Positions 36,378-44,606 of a stretch of 64,000 bases of DNA are shown in pieces. The translations under genes and the position numbers were made by a program. Numbering within the stretch: position 1 is the stretch's first letter; each line of letters begins with the position of its first letter. The DNA is taken from positions 124,001 through 188,000 of the forward strand of contig NZ_JAMYBK010000001.1 in NCBI RefSeq assembly GCF_024127895.1, given 5' to 3'. Below the pieces are notes generated by a model that saw only the letters and a program-made list of their open reading frames with translations, was not told the origin of the DNA and did no database searches. This stretch comes from Pseudomonas guariconensis (GTDB lineage: Bacteria > Pseudomonadota > Gammaproteobacteria > Pseudomonadales > Pseudomonadaceae).

Positions 36378-37187
36378 TTACGTGCGTGCACGCAGGGAAA
36401 TCTGCTTCAGGTAGGCCTTGGGCGAGAGCCCGGTATGTTCGCGAAAGCACTTGTAGAAGGCCGATAAGGAATTGAAGCCCGCATTGAAAGCCAGGTCTTC
36501 GATCGAGGCCTTGAGGCTGTCATCGTCGAGGCTGGCCATCAGGTGTTGCAGACGTGCCTGGTTGACGTAGCGGTAGAAGCTCTGCCCCAGCACCTGGTTG
36601 AGCAGGTAGGAGATCTGGTTACGGCTGTAGCCACTGGCGTCGGCGACCTGTTGCAGGTCCAGCTCCGGGTCGAGGTAGGGGCGTTGACGCTGGAAATAGT
36701 ATTCCAGGTCCTGGGCCATGCTGCTCAACTGGCGTGGTGACAGGCCCAGGCGGCTAGTGGCGGGCCGTGGGCCCGAACGGGGGGTGCTGTCGTTCGAACG
36801 GCGCACCAGGGTGGCGTATTCATTGACCCGCCAGATCAGCCCGTCCTTGACGGTGATCGCCTCGCTCGACTGGAAGGCCACCAAGCCCTCACCGCCTTGG
36901 ACCGTCACTTGATACTGGATGAACGCGGTACAGCCGTCGACGCGGATGCGGTCGCTATGGACGATGTCCTCGTCGGCTTCATGAGGCAGGCAGCCGCGCA
37001 CGTAGTCGCGCAGCTCATCGAAGCCGAGCACGCGGTTCTGGAAAAAGTCGTGGTACTGGATGTCGGCATGGTACAGCGCCATTACCCCGTCCAGGTCGCG
37101 GTGCTTCCAGCACAGGTGGTAGCGCAGTACCGTTTCGGCGGTGAGCGCGGTCTGCTCGGGGCCGTCGGGGAGGGTGCTCGTCGTCAT
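36378..37187 (-). CDS. AraC-family regulator with N-terminal NTF2/SnoaL-like domain
   Basis: A 269-residue protein. Residues about 15-125 form a SnoaL/NTF2-like cone (VLRYHLCWKHRDLDGVMALY, YHDFFQNRVLGFDELRDYV, AITVKDGLIWRVNEY). Residues about 165-265 form the double helix-turn-helix of AraC regulators (LQQVADASGYSRNQISYLLN and IEDLAFNAGFNSLSAFYKCF, ending LSPKAYLKQI). The usual AraC cupin sensor is replaced by the NTF2 fold, which suggests a small-molecule pocket. It lies 64 bases upstream of the PuuB-like gene on the same strand and presumably controls the cluster. I chose the ATG at 37187. Confidence 0.87.
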   Translation of the reverse strand: MTTSTLPDGPEQTALTAETVLRYHLCWKHRDLDGVMALYHADIQYHDFFQNRVLGFDELRDYVRGCLPHEADEDIVHSDRIRVDGCTAFIQYQVTVQGGEGLVAFQSSEAITVKDGLIWRVNEYATLVRRSNDSTPRSGPRPATSRLGLSPRQLSSMAQDLEYYFQRQRPYLDPELDLQQVADASGYSRNQISYLLNQVLGQSFYRYVNQARLQHLMASLDDDSLKASIEDLAFNAGFNSLSAFYKCFREHTGLSPKAYLKQISLRART

Positions 37188-37351
37188 GGACGGGGATAGT
37201 GCCTTGACCTGGCCATGGGTGACAAGATCAGGGGGGTGACCATTCGCAGGCTGCCCCAATGCCCGTCAAGGCTTTGCAACTGCCATTTGGGCCACTCCCA
37301 CAGCACTGGATACCGGCGTGGGAGCGGCCTGGCTTGGACGGCTATGCCGCT

Positions 37352-38320
37352 CTAGAGAAACTGCTCGGCATAGTGGCAGGCCACCTGCCGCGTGCCCACC
37401 TGCCTCAGCGCCGGTATCTCCTTGGCGCAGCGCTCCGTGGCATGCGGGCAGCGCTTGTGGAAGGCACAGCCGTCCGGTGGGTTCAGCGGGTTGGGCAGTT
37501 CACCGGCGATGCGGATCTTCGGTTTCAGCGGGTCCGGGTGGATCGCCGGCGTCGCCGACAGCAGCGCCTGGGTATAGGGGTGCAGGGGCTTGTCGTAGAT
37601 GTCCTGCTTCGGCCCCATCTCCGCTGGCCGGCCCAGGTACATCACCAGCACCTGGTCGGCCACGTGGCGCACCACCGCGAGGTTGTGGGAGATGAACACG
37701 TAGGCGGTGTTGAACTCCTTCTGCAGGTCCATGAACAGGTTCAGGACCTGCGCCTGGATCGATACGTCCAGCGCCGAGGTCGGCTCGTCGGCCACCAGCA
37801 CCTTCGGTTGCAGCATCATCGCCCGGGCCAGGGCGATGCGCTGGCGCTGGCCGCCCGAGAACATGTGCGGGTAGCGCTGGTAATGCTCGGGGCGCAGGCC
37901 GACCTGCTGCATCATCGCTTGCACTTTCTCGCGGCGCTCGGCCTTGCTCAGCGAGGTGTTGATCAGCAGCGGTTCGGCCAGCTGATCGCCGATCTTCTGC
38001 CGGGGGTTGAGCGAGGCGTAGGGGCTCTGGAAGACCATCTGTACATCGCGGCGCAGTTGCTTGCGCTCGGCCTTGCTGGCCCCCTTGACTTCGGTGCCGG
38101 CGATTTGCAGCGAGCCGGCGGTCGGCTCCTCGATCAGGGTCAGGGCGCGGGCCAGCGTGGACTTGCCGCAGCCGGACTCACCGACCACGGCCAGGGTCCT
38201 GCCGGCCTCCAGCTCGAACGACACGCCATTGAGCGCGCGCACCAGGGCATGGCCCTTGAACAGGCCACGGGAGACTTCGTAGTGACGGGTCAGTTCACGG
38301 GCGGATAGGACGACGGTCAT
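37352..38320 (-). CDS. dppF: Dipeptide ABC transporter ATP-binding protein DppF
   Basis: A 322-residue ATPase. Walker A is GESGCGKST at residues 47-55, with signature FSGGQRQRIALARA and Walker B KVLVADEPTSALD. The C-terminal oligopeptide-transporter domain carries a Cys-x5-Cys-x6-Cys...Cys set (GCAFHKRCPHATERC, then ACHY) like those that hold an Fe-S cluster in some Opp/Dpp ATPases. I chose the ATG at 38320, which overlaps the dppD stop by one base (TGATG). It is the last gene of the dpp operon and pairs with DppD. Confidence 0.95.
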   Translation of the reverse strand: MTVVLSARELTRHYEVSRGLFKGHALVRALNGVSFELEAGRTLAVVGESGCGKSTLARALTLIEEPTAGSLQIAGTEVKGASKAERKQLRRDVQMVFQSPYASLNPRQKIGDQLAEPLLINTSLSKAERREKVQAMMQQVGLRPEHYQRYPHMFSGGQRQRIALARAMMLQPKVLVADEPTSALDVSIQAQVLNLFMDLQKEFNTAYVFISHNLAVVRHVADQVLVMYLGRPAEMGPKQDIYDKPLHPYTQALLSATPAIHPDPLKPKIRIAGELPNPLNPPDGCAFHKRCPHATERCAKEIPALRQVGTRQVACHYAEQFL

Positions 38321-39288
38321 CACGCCACCTCCTGGTTCAGCGGGTAGAAGCAACGCACCAGGCTGTGGGCCTGGGGATCGAGGGGCGGACGCTGCCGGCG
38401 GCAGTTGTCCTGGACATATGGGCAACGTGGTGACAGCAGGCAACCCTGGGGCCGGTCATAGCGGCCGGGGACGATGCCGGGCAGGGTGGCCAGGCGTTCG
38501 GCACCGATGCTGTGCTCGGGGATGGCCGCCAGCAAGGCCTCGCTATAGGGATGGGCAGGGAGGTCGAACAGCTCTGGCACCTGGCCCACTTCCACGGCTT
38601 GCCCGGCGTACATCACGCAGACCCGCTTGGCGGTCTCGGCGACCACGGCCAGGTCGTGGGTGATCAGGATGAGCGCCATGTTGCGCTCCTTCTGCAGGTT
38701 CACCAGCAGCTCCATGATCTGCGCCTGGATGGTCACGTCCAGGGCGGTGGTCGGCTCGTCGGCGATCAGCAGCTTGGGTTCGCCGGCAATGGCCATGGCG
38801 ATCGCCACGCGTTGGCTCATGCCGCCGGATAGCTGGTGTGGGTAGGCATCCAGGCGGCTTTCGGCGGCCGGGATCTCGACCTTCTTGAGCAGCTCCAGGG
38901 CCCTCTGGCGCGCGGCCTTGCCCTTCAGGCCCAGGTGTTGGCGTAGCACCTCCTCGATCTGGTAGCCCACGGTGTAGCTGGGGTTGAGCGCGGTCATCGG
39001 GTCCTGGAAGACCATGGCGATGTCCTTGCCCACCACCTTGCGCCGCTGGCGGCCGCTGAGGCGCAGCATGTCGGTGCCATCGAAGTTCAGGGCATCGGCG
39101 GTGATGCGCCCGGGGGCGTCGATCAGGCCCATCAGGGCCATCATGGTCACCGACTTGCCGGAGCCGGACTCGCCGACGATGGCGAGGATCTCGCCGGCCT
39201 CCACCGCAAGGTCGAGGCCGTCCACCACGGGCACGGCATTGGCGTCGCCGAAGCGCACGTTCAGGTTGTCGATCTGCAACAGTGACAT
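38320..39288 (-). CDS. dppD: Dipeptide ABC transporter ATP-binding protein DppD
   Basis: A 322-residue ATPase. Walker A is GESGSGKS at residues 39-46, with signature [14 protein letters not shown] and Walker [14 protein letters not shown]. The C-terminal region has Cys-x5-Cys-x6-Cys-x16-Cys ([15 protein letters not shown]...RCFY), parallel to that of DppF. I chose the ATG at 39288 ([13 protein letters not shown]), which gives the standard length. It lies 10 bases after dppC and overlaps dppF by one base. Confidence 0.95.
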   Translation of the reverse strand: MSLLQIDNLNVRFGDANAVPVVDGLDLAVEAGEILAIVGESGSGKSVTMMALMGLIDAPGRITADALNFDGTDMLRLSGRQRRKVVGKDIAMVFQDPMTALNPSYTVGYQIEEVLRQHLGLKGKAARQRALELLKKVEIPAAESRLDAYPHQLSGGMSQRVAIAMAIAGEPKLLIADEPTTALDVTIQAQIMELLVNLQKERNMALILITHDLAVVAETAKRVCVMYAGQAVEVGQVPELFDLPAHPYSEALLAAIPEHSIGAERLATLPGIVPGRYDRPQGCLLSPRCPYVQDNCRRQRPPLDPQAHSLVRCFYPLNQEVA

Positions 39289-39298
39289 GGCGTTCTCC

Positions 39299-40225
39299 TC
39301 AGACGGCGTTCTTGAGTTTCGGGTCCAGCGCATCACGCAGCCCGTCGCCCATCAGGTTGATCGCCAGCACGCTGAGCAGGATGGTCAGGCCGGGCAGGCT
39401 CACCACCCACCAGGCGCGTTCGATGTAGTCACGGGCCGAGGCCAGCATGGTTCCCCACTCCGGGGTCGGTGGCTGGACGCCGAGGCCGAGAAAGCCCAAG
39501 GCAGCAGCGTCGAGGATCGCCGAGGAGAAGCTCAGGGTGGCCTGGACGATCAGCGGTGCCATGCAGTTGGGCAGCACGGTGACGAACATCAGCCGCGGTA
39601 GGCCGGCACCGGCCAGGCGCGCGGCGGTGACGTAGTCGCGGTTCAGCTCGCCCATCACGGCGGCACGGGTCAGGCGCACGTAGGACGGCAGCGAGACGAT
39701 GGCGATGGCGATCACCGTGTTGATCAGGCCGGGGCCGAGGATGGCGACGATGGCCACGGCCAGCAGCAGCGAGGGCAGGGCCAGCATCACGTCCATCAGG
39801 CGCATGATCGAGGGGCCGAGGATGTGCGGGAAGAAACCGGCCAGCAGGCCCAGCAGGATCCCCGGCACCAGCGACATCACCACCGACGACAGGCCGATCA
39901 GCAGCGACAGCCGGGCGCCCTGGATCAGTCGCGAGAGCAGGTCGCGGCCGAGCTCGTCGGTGCCGAGGATGAACTGCCAGGTGCCGCCTTCCAGCCATAC
40001 CGGCGGGGTCAGCAGGAAGTCGCGGTATTGCTCGCTCGGATCGTGCGGGGCGACCCAGGGCGCGAACAGCGCGCAGAACACGATCAGGCACATGAAGGCC
40101 AGGCCGGCCACCGCACCTTTGTTGCGTGAGAAGGCCTGCCAGAACTCCTTGTACGGCGAGGGGTAGAGCAGGCTCTGGTCCACCGGGCTGGCCGGCGTGA
40201 CGGATTTCGCAATCGGGCTAGTCAT
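39299..40225 (-). CDS. dppC: Dipeptide ABC transporter permease DppC
   Basis: A 308-residue inner-membrane permease. The N-terminal cytoplasmic stretch ([19 protein letters not shown]) leads to the first helix ([19 protein letters not shown]). The conserved [19 protein letters not shown] block of DppC/OppC follows, and the EAA-type coupling region is around [15 protein letters not shown]. It is 10 bases after dppB and 10 bases before dppD in the operon. Confidence 0.95.
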   Translation of the reverse strand: MTSPIAKSVTPASPVDQSLLYPSPYKEFWQAFSRNKGAVAGLAFMCLIVFCALFAPWVAPHDPSEQYRDFLLTPPVWLEGGTWQFILGTDELGRDLLSRLIQGARLSLLIGLSSVVMSLVPGILLGLLAGFFPHILGPSIMRLMDVMLALPSLLLAVAIVAILGPGLINTVIAIAIVSLPSYVRLTRAAVMGELNRDYVTAARLAGAGLPRLMFVTVLPNCMAPLIVQATLSFSSAILDAAALGFLGLGVQPPTPEWGTMLASARDYIERAWWVVSLPGLTILLSVLAINLMGDGLRDALDPKLKNAV

Positions 40226-40235
40226 GACGAGGGCC

Positions 40236-41246
40236 TCAGCGCTGATGACGGATGCGTGGGTTGGCCAGGCCGTAGAGGATGTCCACGACGAAGTTGACCA
40301 GGATCACCAGGCAGGCGATCAACAGGATGCCGTTCTGGACCACGGGGTAGTCACGGGCACCGATGGCTTCGATCAGCCACTTGCCGATGCCCGGCCAGGA
40401 GAAGATGGTTTCGGTGAGCACGGCGCCGGCCAGCAAGGTGCCGACCTGCAGGCCGAACACGGTCAATACCGGGATCAGCGCGTTGCGCAGGCCGTGCACG
40501 AACACCACGCGGGCGGGCGACAGGCCTTTGGCCCGGGCGGTACGGATGTAGTCTTCGCGCAGCACCTCGAGCATGGAGGAGCGGGTCATGCGGGCGATCA
40601 CCGCCAGCGGGATGGTGCCCAGCACGATGGCCGGCAGGATCAGGTGCATCACCGCGTCCTTGAAGGCGCCTTCTTCGTCGCTGAGCAAGGTATCGATGAG
40701 CATGAAGCCAGTCTTCGGCTCGATGTCGTAGAGCAGGTCGATGCGTCCGGACACCGGGGTCCAGCCCAGGCTCACGGAGAAGAACATGATCAGGATCAGG
40801 CCCCACCAGAAGATCGGCATGGAGTAGCCAGCCAGGGAGATGCCCATGACCCCGTGGTCGAACAGCGAGCCTCGCTTGAGCGCGGCGATCACCCCGGCCA
40901 GCAGGCCGACGATGCCGGCGAACAGCAAGGCGGCGAAGGCCAGCTCCAGGGTGGCCGGGAACAACGTGAGGAATTCGTTCCACACGCTTTCGCGGGTGCG
41001 CAGCGACTCGCCCAGGTCGCCCTGGGCCAGTTTGCCGATGTAGTCCAGGTACTGGACCGGCAGGGGCTTGTTCAGGCCCAGGCGCTCCATGGCCTGGGCG
41101 TGCATCTCGGGGTCGACCCTGCGCTCGCCCATCATCACTTCCACCGGGTCGCCGGGGATCAGGCGTATGAGCGCGAAGGTCAGCAAGGTGATGCCGAAGA
41201 AGGTCGGAATCAACAGGCCTAGGCGCCGGGCAATAAAACTCAACAT
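40236..41246 (-). CDS. dppB: Dipeptide ABC transporter permease DppB
   Basis: A 336-residue permease that opens with the family start (MLSFIARRLGLLIPTFFGIT) and the LIRLIPGDPVEVMMGER periplasmic segment. The coupling loop is REDYIRTARAKGLSPARVVF and about six helices are visible. It lies 90 bases after the substrate-binding protein gene and 10 bases before dppC. Confidence 0.95.
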   Translation of the reverse strand: MLSFIARRLGLLIPTFFGITLLTFALIRLIPGDPVEVMMGERRVDPEMHAQAMERLGLNKPLPVQYLDYIGKLAQGDLGESLRTRESVWNEFLTLFPATLELAFAALLFAGIVGLLAGVIAALKRGSLFDHGVMGISLAGYSMPIFWWGLILIMFFSVSLGWTPVSGRIDLLYDIEPKTGFMLIDTLLSDEEGAFKDAVMHLILPAIVLGTIPLAVIARMTRSSMLEVLREDYIRTARAKGLSPARVVFVHGLRNALIPVLTVFGLQVGTLLAGAVLTETIFSWPGIGKWLIEAIGARDYPVVQNGILLIACLVILVNFVVDILYGLANPRIRHQR

Positions 41247-41336
41247 CGTCGGGTGTACCTCTCCAGGCGGTAGTACGGTCAGCCCGTCAGGGCAATGCCG
41301 CCGGTTCCCCGTGGGCTGCCGGCGGTCGTTGTTGTT

Positions 41337-42932
41337 CTACTTCACCTTGGTGGTGGCGAAGTTGTTGTTGGTCAGAGGGTTGACCACATAACCCTCCACG
41401 TTCTCGCGCATGGCCGTGAACATCTTCGGATGGGCCATGCTGATCCAGGGTTGGTCGTCATCGTACACCGCCAACGCCTCGGCATAGAGCCTTGCGCGCT
41501 CGTCGTTGTCGATGACCTCGCGGGCGCGGGTGATCAGTTCCTGGAACTTGGGGTTGCACCAGCGGGCATAGTTCTCGCCGTTGCGGGCCGCCTCGCAACT
41601 GAGCAGCGGGCCGAGGAAGTTGTCCGGGTCGCCGTTGTCGCTGGCCCAGCCGGTGGAGACCATGTCGGCCTCGCCCTTCTTGGCGCGGCGTAGCATCTCG
41701 GCCCATTCCATCATGCGGATATCCAGCTTGATGCCGATCTCGGCCAGGTCCGACTGGAGCATTTCGGCCGACAGGCGTGGATTGGGGTTGGTCGGACCGC
41801 CGCCGTTGCGGGTGAACAGGGTCAGTACCGTGCCCTCTGGCACGCCAGCCTCCTTGAGCAAGGCGCGGGCCTTGTCCAGGTCGCGGGGTGGGTTCCGGTT
41901 CTCGTCGTTGAAGCCGATCATGCTCGGTGGGTAGGGGTTGACGGCGACCAGCGCGTTGCCCTGGCCGAACAGTTGGTCGACGTGGGGCGTGCGGTCGAAG
42001 GCCATGTTGATCGCCTTGCGTACGCGCACGTCGTTCAGGTACTTGCGCTCGGTGTTCATCGCGATGTAGCCGGTGACCAGGGCCTCGGTCTCGGCGACCT
42101 TCAGTTTGGGATCGGTCTTGATCGAGGGCACGTCGTCAGGCTTGGGGTAGAGCGCGACCTGGCATTCGTTGGCCCGCAGCTTCTGCAGGCGCACGTTGTT
42201 GTCCGGGGTGATGGCGAAGATCAGGGCGTCGGCCGGTGGCTTGCCGCGGAAGTAGTCGGGGTTGGGCTTGTAGCGGACCTGGGCGTCCTTGTTGTAGCGC
42301 TGGAAGACGAACGGGCCGGTGCCGATCGGCTTGCTGTTGAGGTCGCGGGTCTTGCCCGTGTTGAGCAACTGGTCGCCGTACTCGGCGGAGTAGATCGAGG
42401 TGAAGGCCATGGCCAGGTCACGCAGGAAGGGCGCCTCCGGACGGGTCAGGGTGATCACCACGGTGTGGTCATCGGTCTTGTCCACCGACTTGAGCAGTTC
42501 CTTGAAGGCCATGCTCTCGAAATAGGGGTAGCCGACGCTGGTCTTGTCGTGCCACGGGTGGTTCGGGTCGAGCTGGCGGCGCAGGCTCCACAGCACGTCG
42601 TCGGCGTTGAATTCACGGGTCGGCTTGAAGTAGTCGGTGGTGTGGAACTTCACCCCTTCGCGCAGGTGGAAGGTGTAGGTGAGTCCGTCGGGGCTGATCT
42701 CCCAGCTTTTCGCCAGCGCCGGCTGGATATCGGTAGTGCCGGGCTTGAAGTCGACCAGGCGATTGAAGATGGCCTCGGCCGAGGCGTCGGCGGTGACGGC
42801 GGTGGTGTACTGCACGATGTCGAAGCCTTCCGGGCTGGCTTCGGTGCACACCACCAGCGGCTTGGCCGCGAGGTGGGGCGCGGCGCCGAGGATTACTGCC
42901 ACCAGGGCGGCACGTAGCGGTAGCGATGTCAT
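41337..42932 (-). CDS. dppA: Dipeptide ABC transporter substrate-binding protein (DppA family, adjacent to dppB)
   Basis: A 531-residue periplasmic SBP_bac_5 protein with a signal peptide (MTSLPLRAALVAVILGAAPH..). The mature start KPLVVCTEASPEGFDIVQYT is followed by family blocks FNADDVLWSLRRQLDPNHPW, KPIGTGPFVFQRYNKDAQVRY and GWASDNGDPDNFLGPLLSC. I chose the ATG at 42932, which begins the signal peptide. It is one of three DppA-like proteins in this operon and the one next to the permease. The Cys pair VCTE...LSCEAAR fits the DppA disulfides. Confidence 0.93.
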   Translation of the reverse strand: MTSLPLRAALVAVILGAAPHLAAKPLVVCTEASPEGFDIVQYTTAVTADASAEAIFNRLVDFKPGTTDIQPALAKSWEISPDGLTYTFHLREGVKFHTTDYFKPTREFNADDVLWSLRRQLDPNHPWHDKTSVGYPYFESMAFKELLKSVDKTDDHTVVITLTRPEAPFLRDLAMAFTSIYSAEYGDQLLNTGKTRDLNSKPIGTGPFVFQRYNKDAQVRYKPNPDYFRGKPPADALIFAITPDNNVRLQKLRANECQVALYPKPDDVPSIKTDPKLKVAETEALVTGYIAMNTERKYLNDVRVRKAINMAFDRTPHVDQLFGQGNALVAVNPYPPSMIGFNDENRNPPRDLDKARALLKEAGVPEGTVLTLFTRNGGGPTNPNPRLSAEMLQSDLAEIGIKLDIRMMEWAEMLRRAKKGEADMVSTGWASDNGDPDNFLGPLLSCEAARNGENYARWCNPKFQELITRAREVIDNDERARLYAEALAVYDDDQPWISMAHPKMFTAMRENVEGYVVNPLTNNNFATTKVK

Positions 42933-43001
42933 GGAACCTCCCTGCAGTTTGTTCCAGCGTAGCTGCCACGGCCCGCACAAGGCAGGCCGTGGCGATACGG
43001 G

Positions 43002-44381
43002 TCAGAGAATGTTGAACGGAATGGTCGTGACGATGCGCAGTTCGTCCAGGCTGCCGTCGGCCTGGGCCTTGCTGGCGCGGTGTGCGGTATAAGTGGCGCG
43101 GATGCTGGTGTCTTTCAGCGGCCCGCTCTGCACCGCGTAGCTGGTGCCGATGCCCCACTCGTAGTGAGTCTCCCCGTCCATGCCGTTGACATCATAGGCC
43201 GTGCCTCGGTAGTGGGTGCCGTCGATACCCCAGCCGCGAGCGTTGTACACATTGAACTTGAGCCCCGGTACGCCATAGGGCGCCATGTTCAGCACGTAGC
43301 TGATCTGCAGGGATTTCTCGTTGGGGCCGTTGAAGTCCGACAGCAGCGAGTTGGCCAGGTAGATGCCGTTGGTCTCGTGCAGGTAGTCGAAGTACTCGTT
43401 GCCGTTGACCTGCTGCCAGGAGAAGGTCAGCGAGTGGGCCTGGTGGGTCAGGCCGAGCGACAGGCTGTAGGTGTCGTTGTCGATCTCGCCCATCTTCTTG
43501 CTGCCGGCATCCACGGTCTTGTAGTAGTTCAGGCCAGTGGTCAGGCTCAGCACCGCACTGTCGCCCAGCACATGGTTGGCACCGAAGTAGTACTGGTTCC
43601 AGAAGTCGTCGACCTTGGTGGCGTAGAGGCTGGTGGTCAGGCTCTTGAACGGCTGGTAGTTGACCCCTGCGGTGCTGGCCCGGTCGGTCTCCACGCCGGT
43701 GGCGCTGTATTCGCTGCGGAACTTGCTCAGGCTCTGCTCGGTACGTGGCGAGACACGGTCGAAGGTGCCCAGGTCGAACGACAGGTTGTCGAATTCGGCG
43801 CTGTGCAGGAACGCGCCCTGGAAGCTCGACGGCAGGGCACGGTTGCCGATATAGGCGATCATCGGTGTATCGACCGACTGGCGCCCGACGGTGAGGGTGG
43901 TGTTGGAGATGCGCGCCTTGATGTTGCCCAGGCCCAGCTTGCTCCACTGGCTGACCACGTCGCCGTCGCTGTCGGTGAGGGTCCGGTTGTTGGGCCCGGC
44001 CACTGCCGCGCGGCCTTGCTCCAGGGCGATGGCGTTGTAGCCGGCGGCTTCCACGGCAAAGCCGATCGTGCCCTGGGTGAAGCCGGAGCTGTAGTTGAGG
44101 ATGGTGCCCTGCACCCAGTTGTCGCGGCTGTGGGTGGCGTGGCGGCTGCCGTCGCTCTTGTAGTACTTGAACAGCGGCGCGCGGGTGGCGCGCTCGCGGG
44201 CATACCAGTTGCGTGTGCTGCCGGTCAGGCTCTGGCCGGCGAGGAAACCGCTGGCCTCGTCCTGCTCGCTGCCTGACTTGAGGCTGATCGGGATGAAGTC
44301 CTGGCTGGCGGGTTCGGCCTGGGCGGTGGCGCAGAACGCGCCGATGGACAGGGCCAGTGCGGTGAGTGTGGTTCGTCTCAA
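43002..44381 (-). CDS. opdP: OprD-family dipeptide/glycine-glutamate porin OpdP
   Basis: A 459-residue OprD-family outer-membrane porin. It starts at TTG 44381, with GGGAG 8 bases upstream on the minus strand; no ATG or GTG precedes the signal peptide (RRTTLTALALSIGAFCATAQA). Mature blocks typical of OprD are DFIPISLKSGSEQDEASGF, GTIGFAVEAAGYNAI and SRISNTT/TLTVGRQSVDTPMIAY-like segments. It lies within the dpp operon between binding-protein genes, as the OpdP porin does in P. aeruginosa, and should pass dipeptides through the outer membrane to the Dpp system. Confidence 0.9.
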   Translation of the reverse strand: MRRTTLTALALSIGAFCATAQAEPASQDFIPISLKSGSEQDEASGFLAGQSLTGSTRNWYARERATRAPLFKYYKSDGSRHATHSRDNWVQGTILNYSSGFTQGTIGFAVEAAGYNAIALEQGRAAVAGPNNRTLTDSDGDVVSQWSKLGLGNIKARISNTTLTVGRQSVDTPMIAYIGNRALPSSFQGAFLHSAEFDNLSFDLGTFDRVSPRTEQSLSKFRSEYSATGVETDRASTAGVNYQPFKSLTTSLYATKVDDFWNQYYFGANHVLGDSAVLSLTTGLNYYKTVDAGSKKMGEIDNDTYSLSLGLTHQAHSLTFSWQQVNGNEYFDYLHETNGIYLANSLLSDFNGPNEKSLQISYVLNMAPYGVPGLKFNVYNARGWGIDGTHYRGTAYDVNGMDGETHYEWGIGTSYAVQSGPLKDTSIRATYTAHRASKAQADGSLDELRIVTTIPFNIL

Positions 44382-44550
44382 GATGAAAGCTCCCTTTCTT
44401 TTTTTTTTAGTTATCACCCGGGCCTCGTGAGCCGGATGTCGTTGCGGTGACGCGGTGTTGCACAGGTTTGCCGCGGGATCGCCGGGCAAATTCGGGAAGA
44501 CTCAGGAGGTATGTGGCGCGGCTGCTTTCAGTGCCGCCCAGCCCTGGCCT

Positions 44551-44576
44551 CTTCGCGGGCAAGCCCGCTCCCACAA
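44551..44576. repeat. Single REP element inside the dpp operon
   Basis: cttcgcgggcaagcccgctc followed by ccacaa is a complete REP core, with only a degenerate partner (gtgggagtgcgggg) after it. It lies between a DppA-like gene and opdP, inside a presumed operon, so it could act as a partial terminator or an mRNA-stabilising hairpin. Confidence 0.75.
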
Positions 44577-44606
44577 GCACTGCGTGGGAGTGCGGGGCAG
44601 GGATGT

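Noticed and set aside
37289..37330. Possible REP near the AraC-dppF gap
   Set aside because: It has only fragments (ccactcccacag and gtgggagcggcc) without the cgcgggcaagcccgc core, so it was not listed as a repeat.
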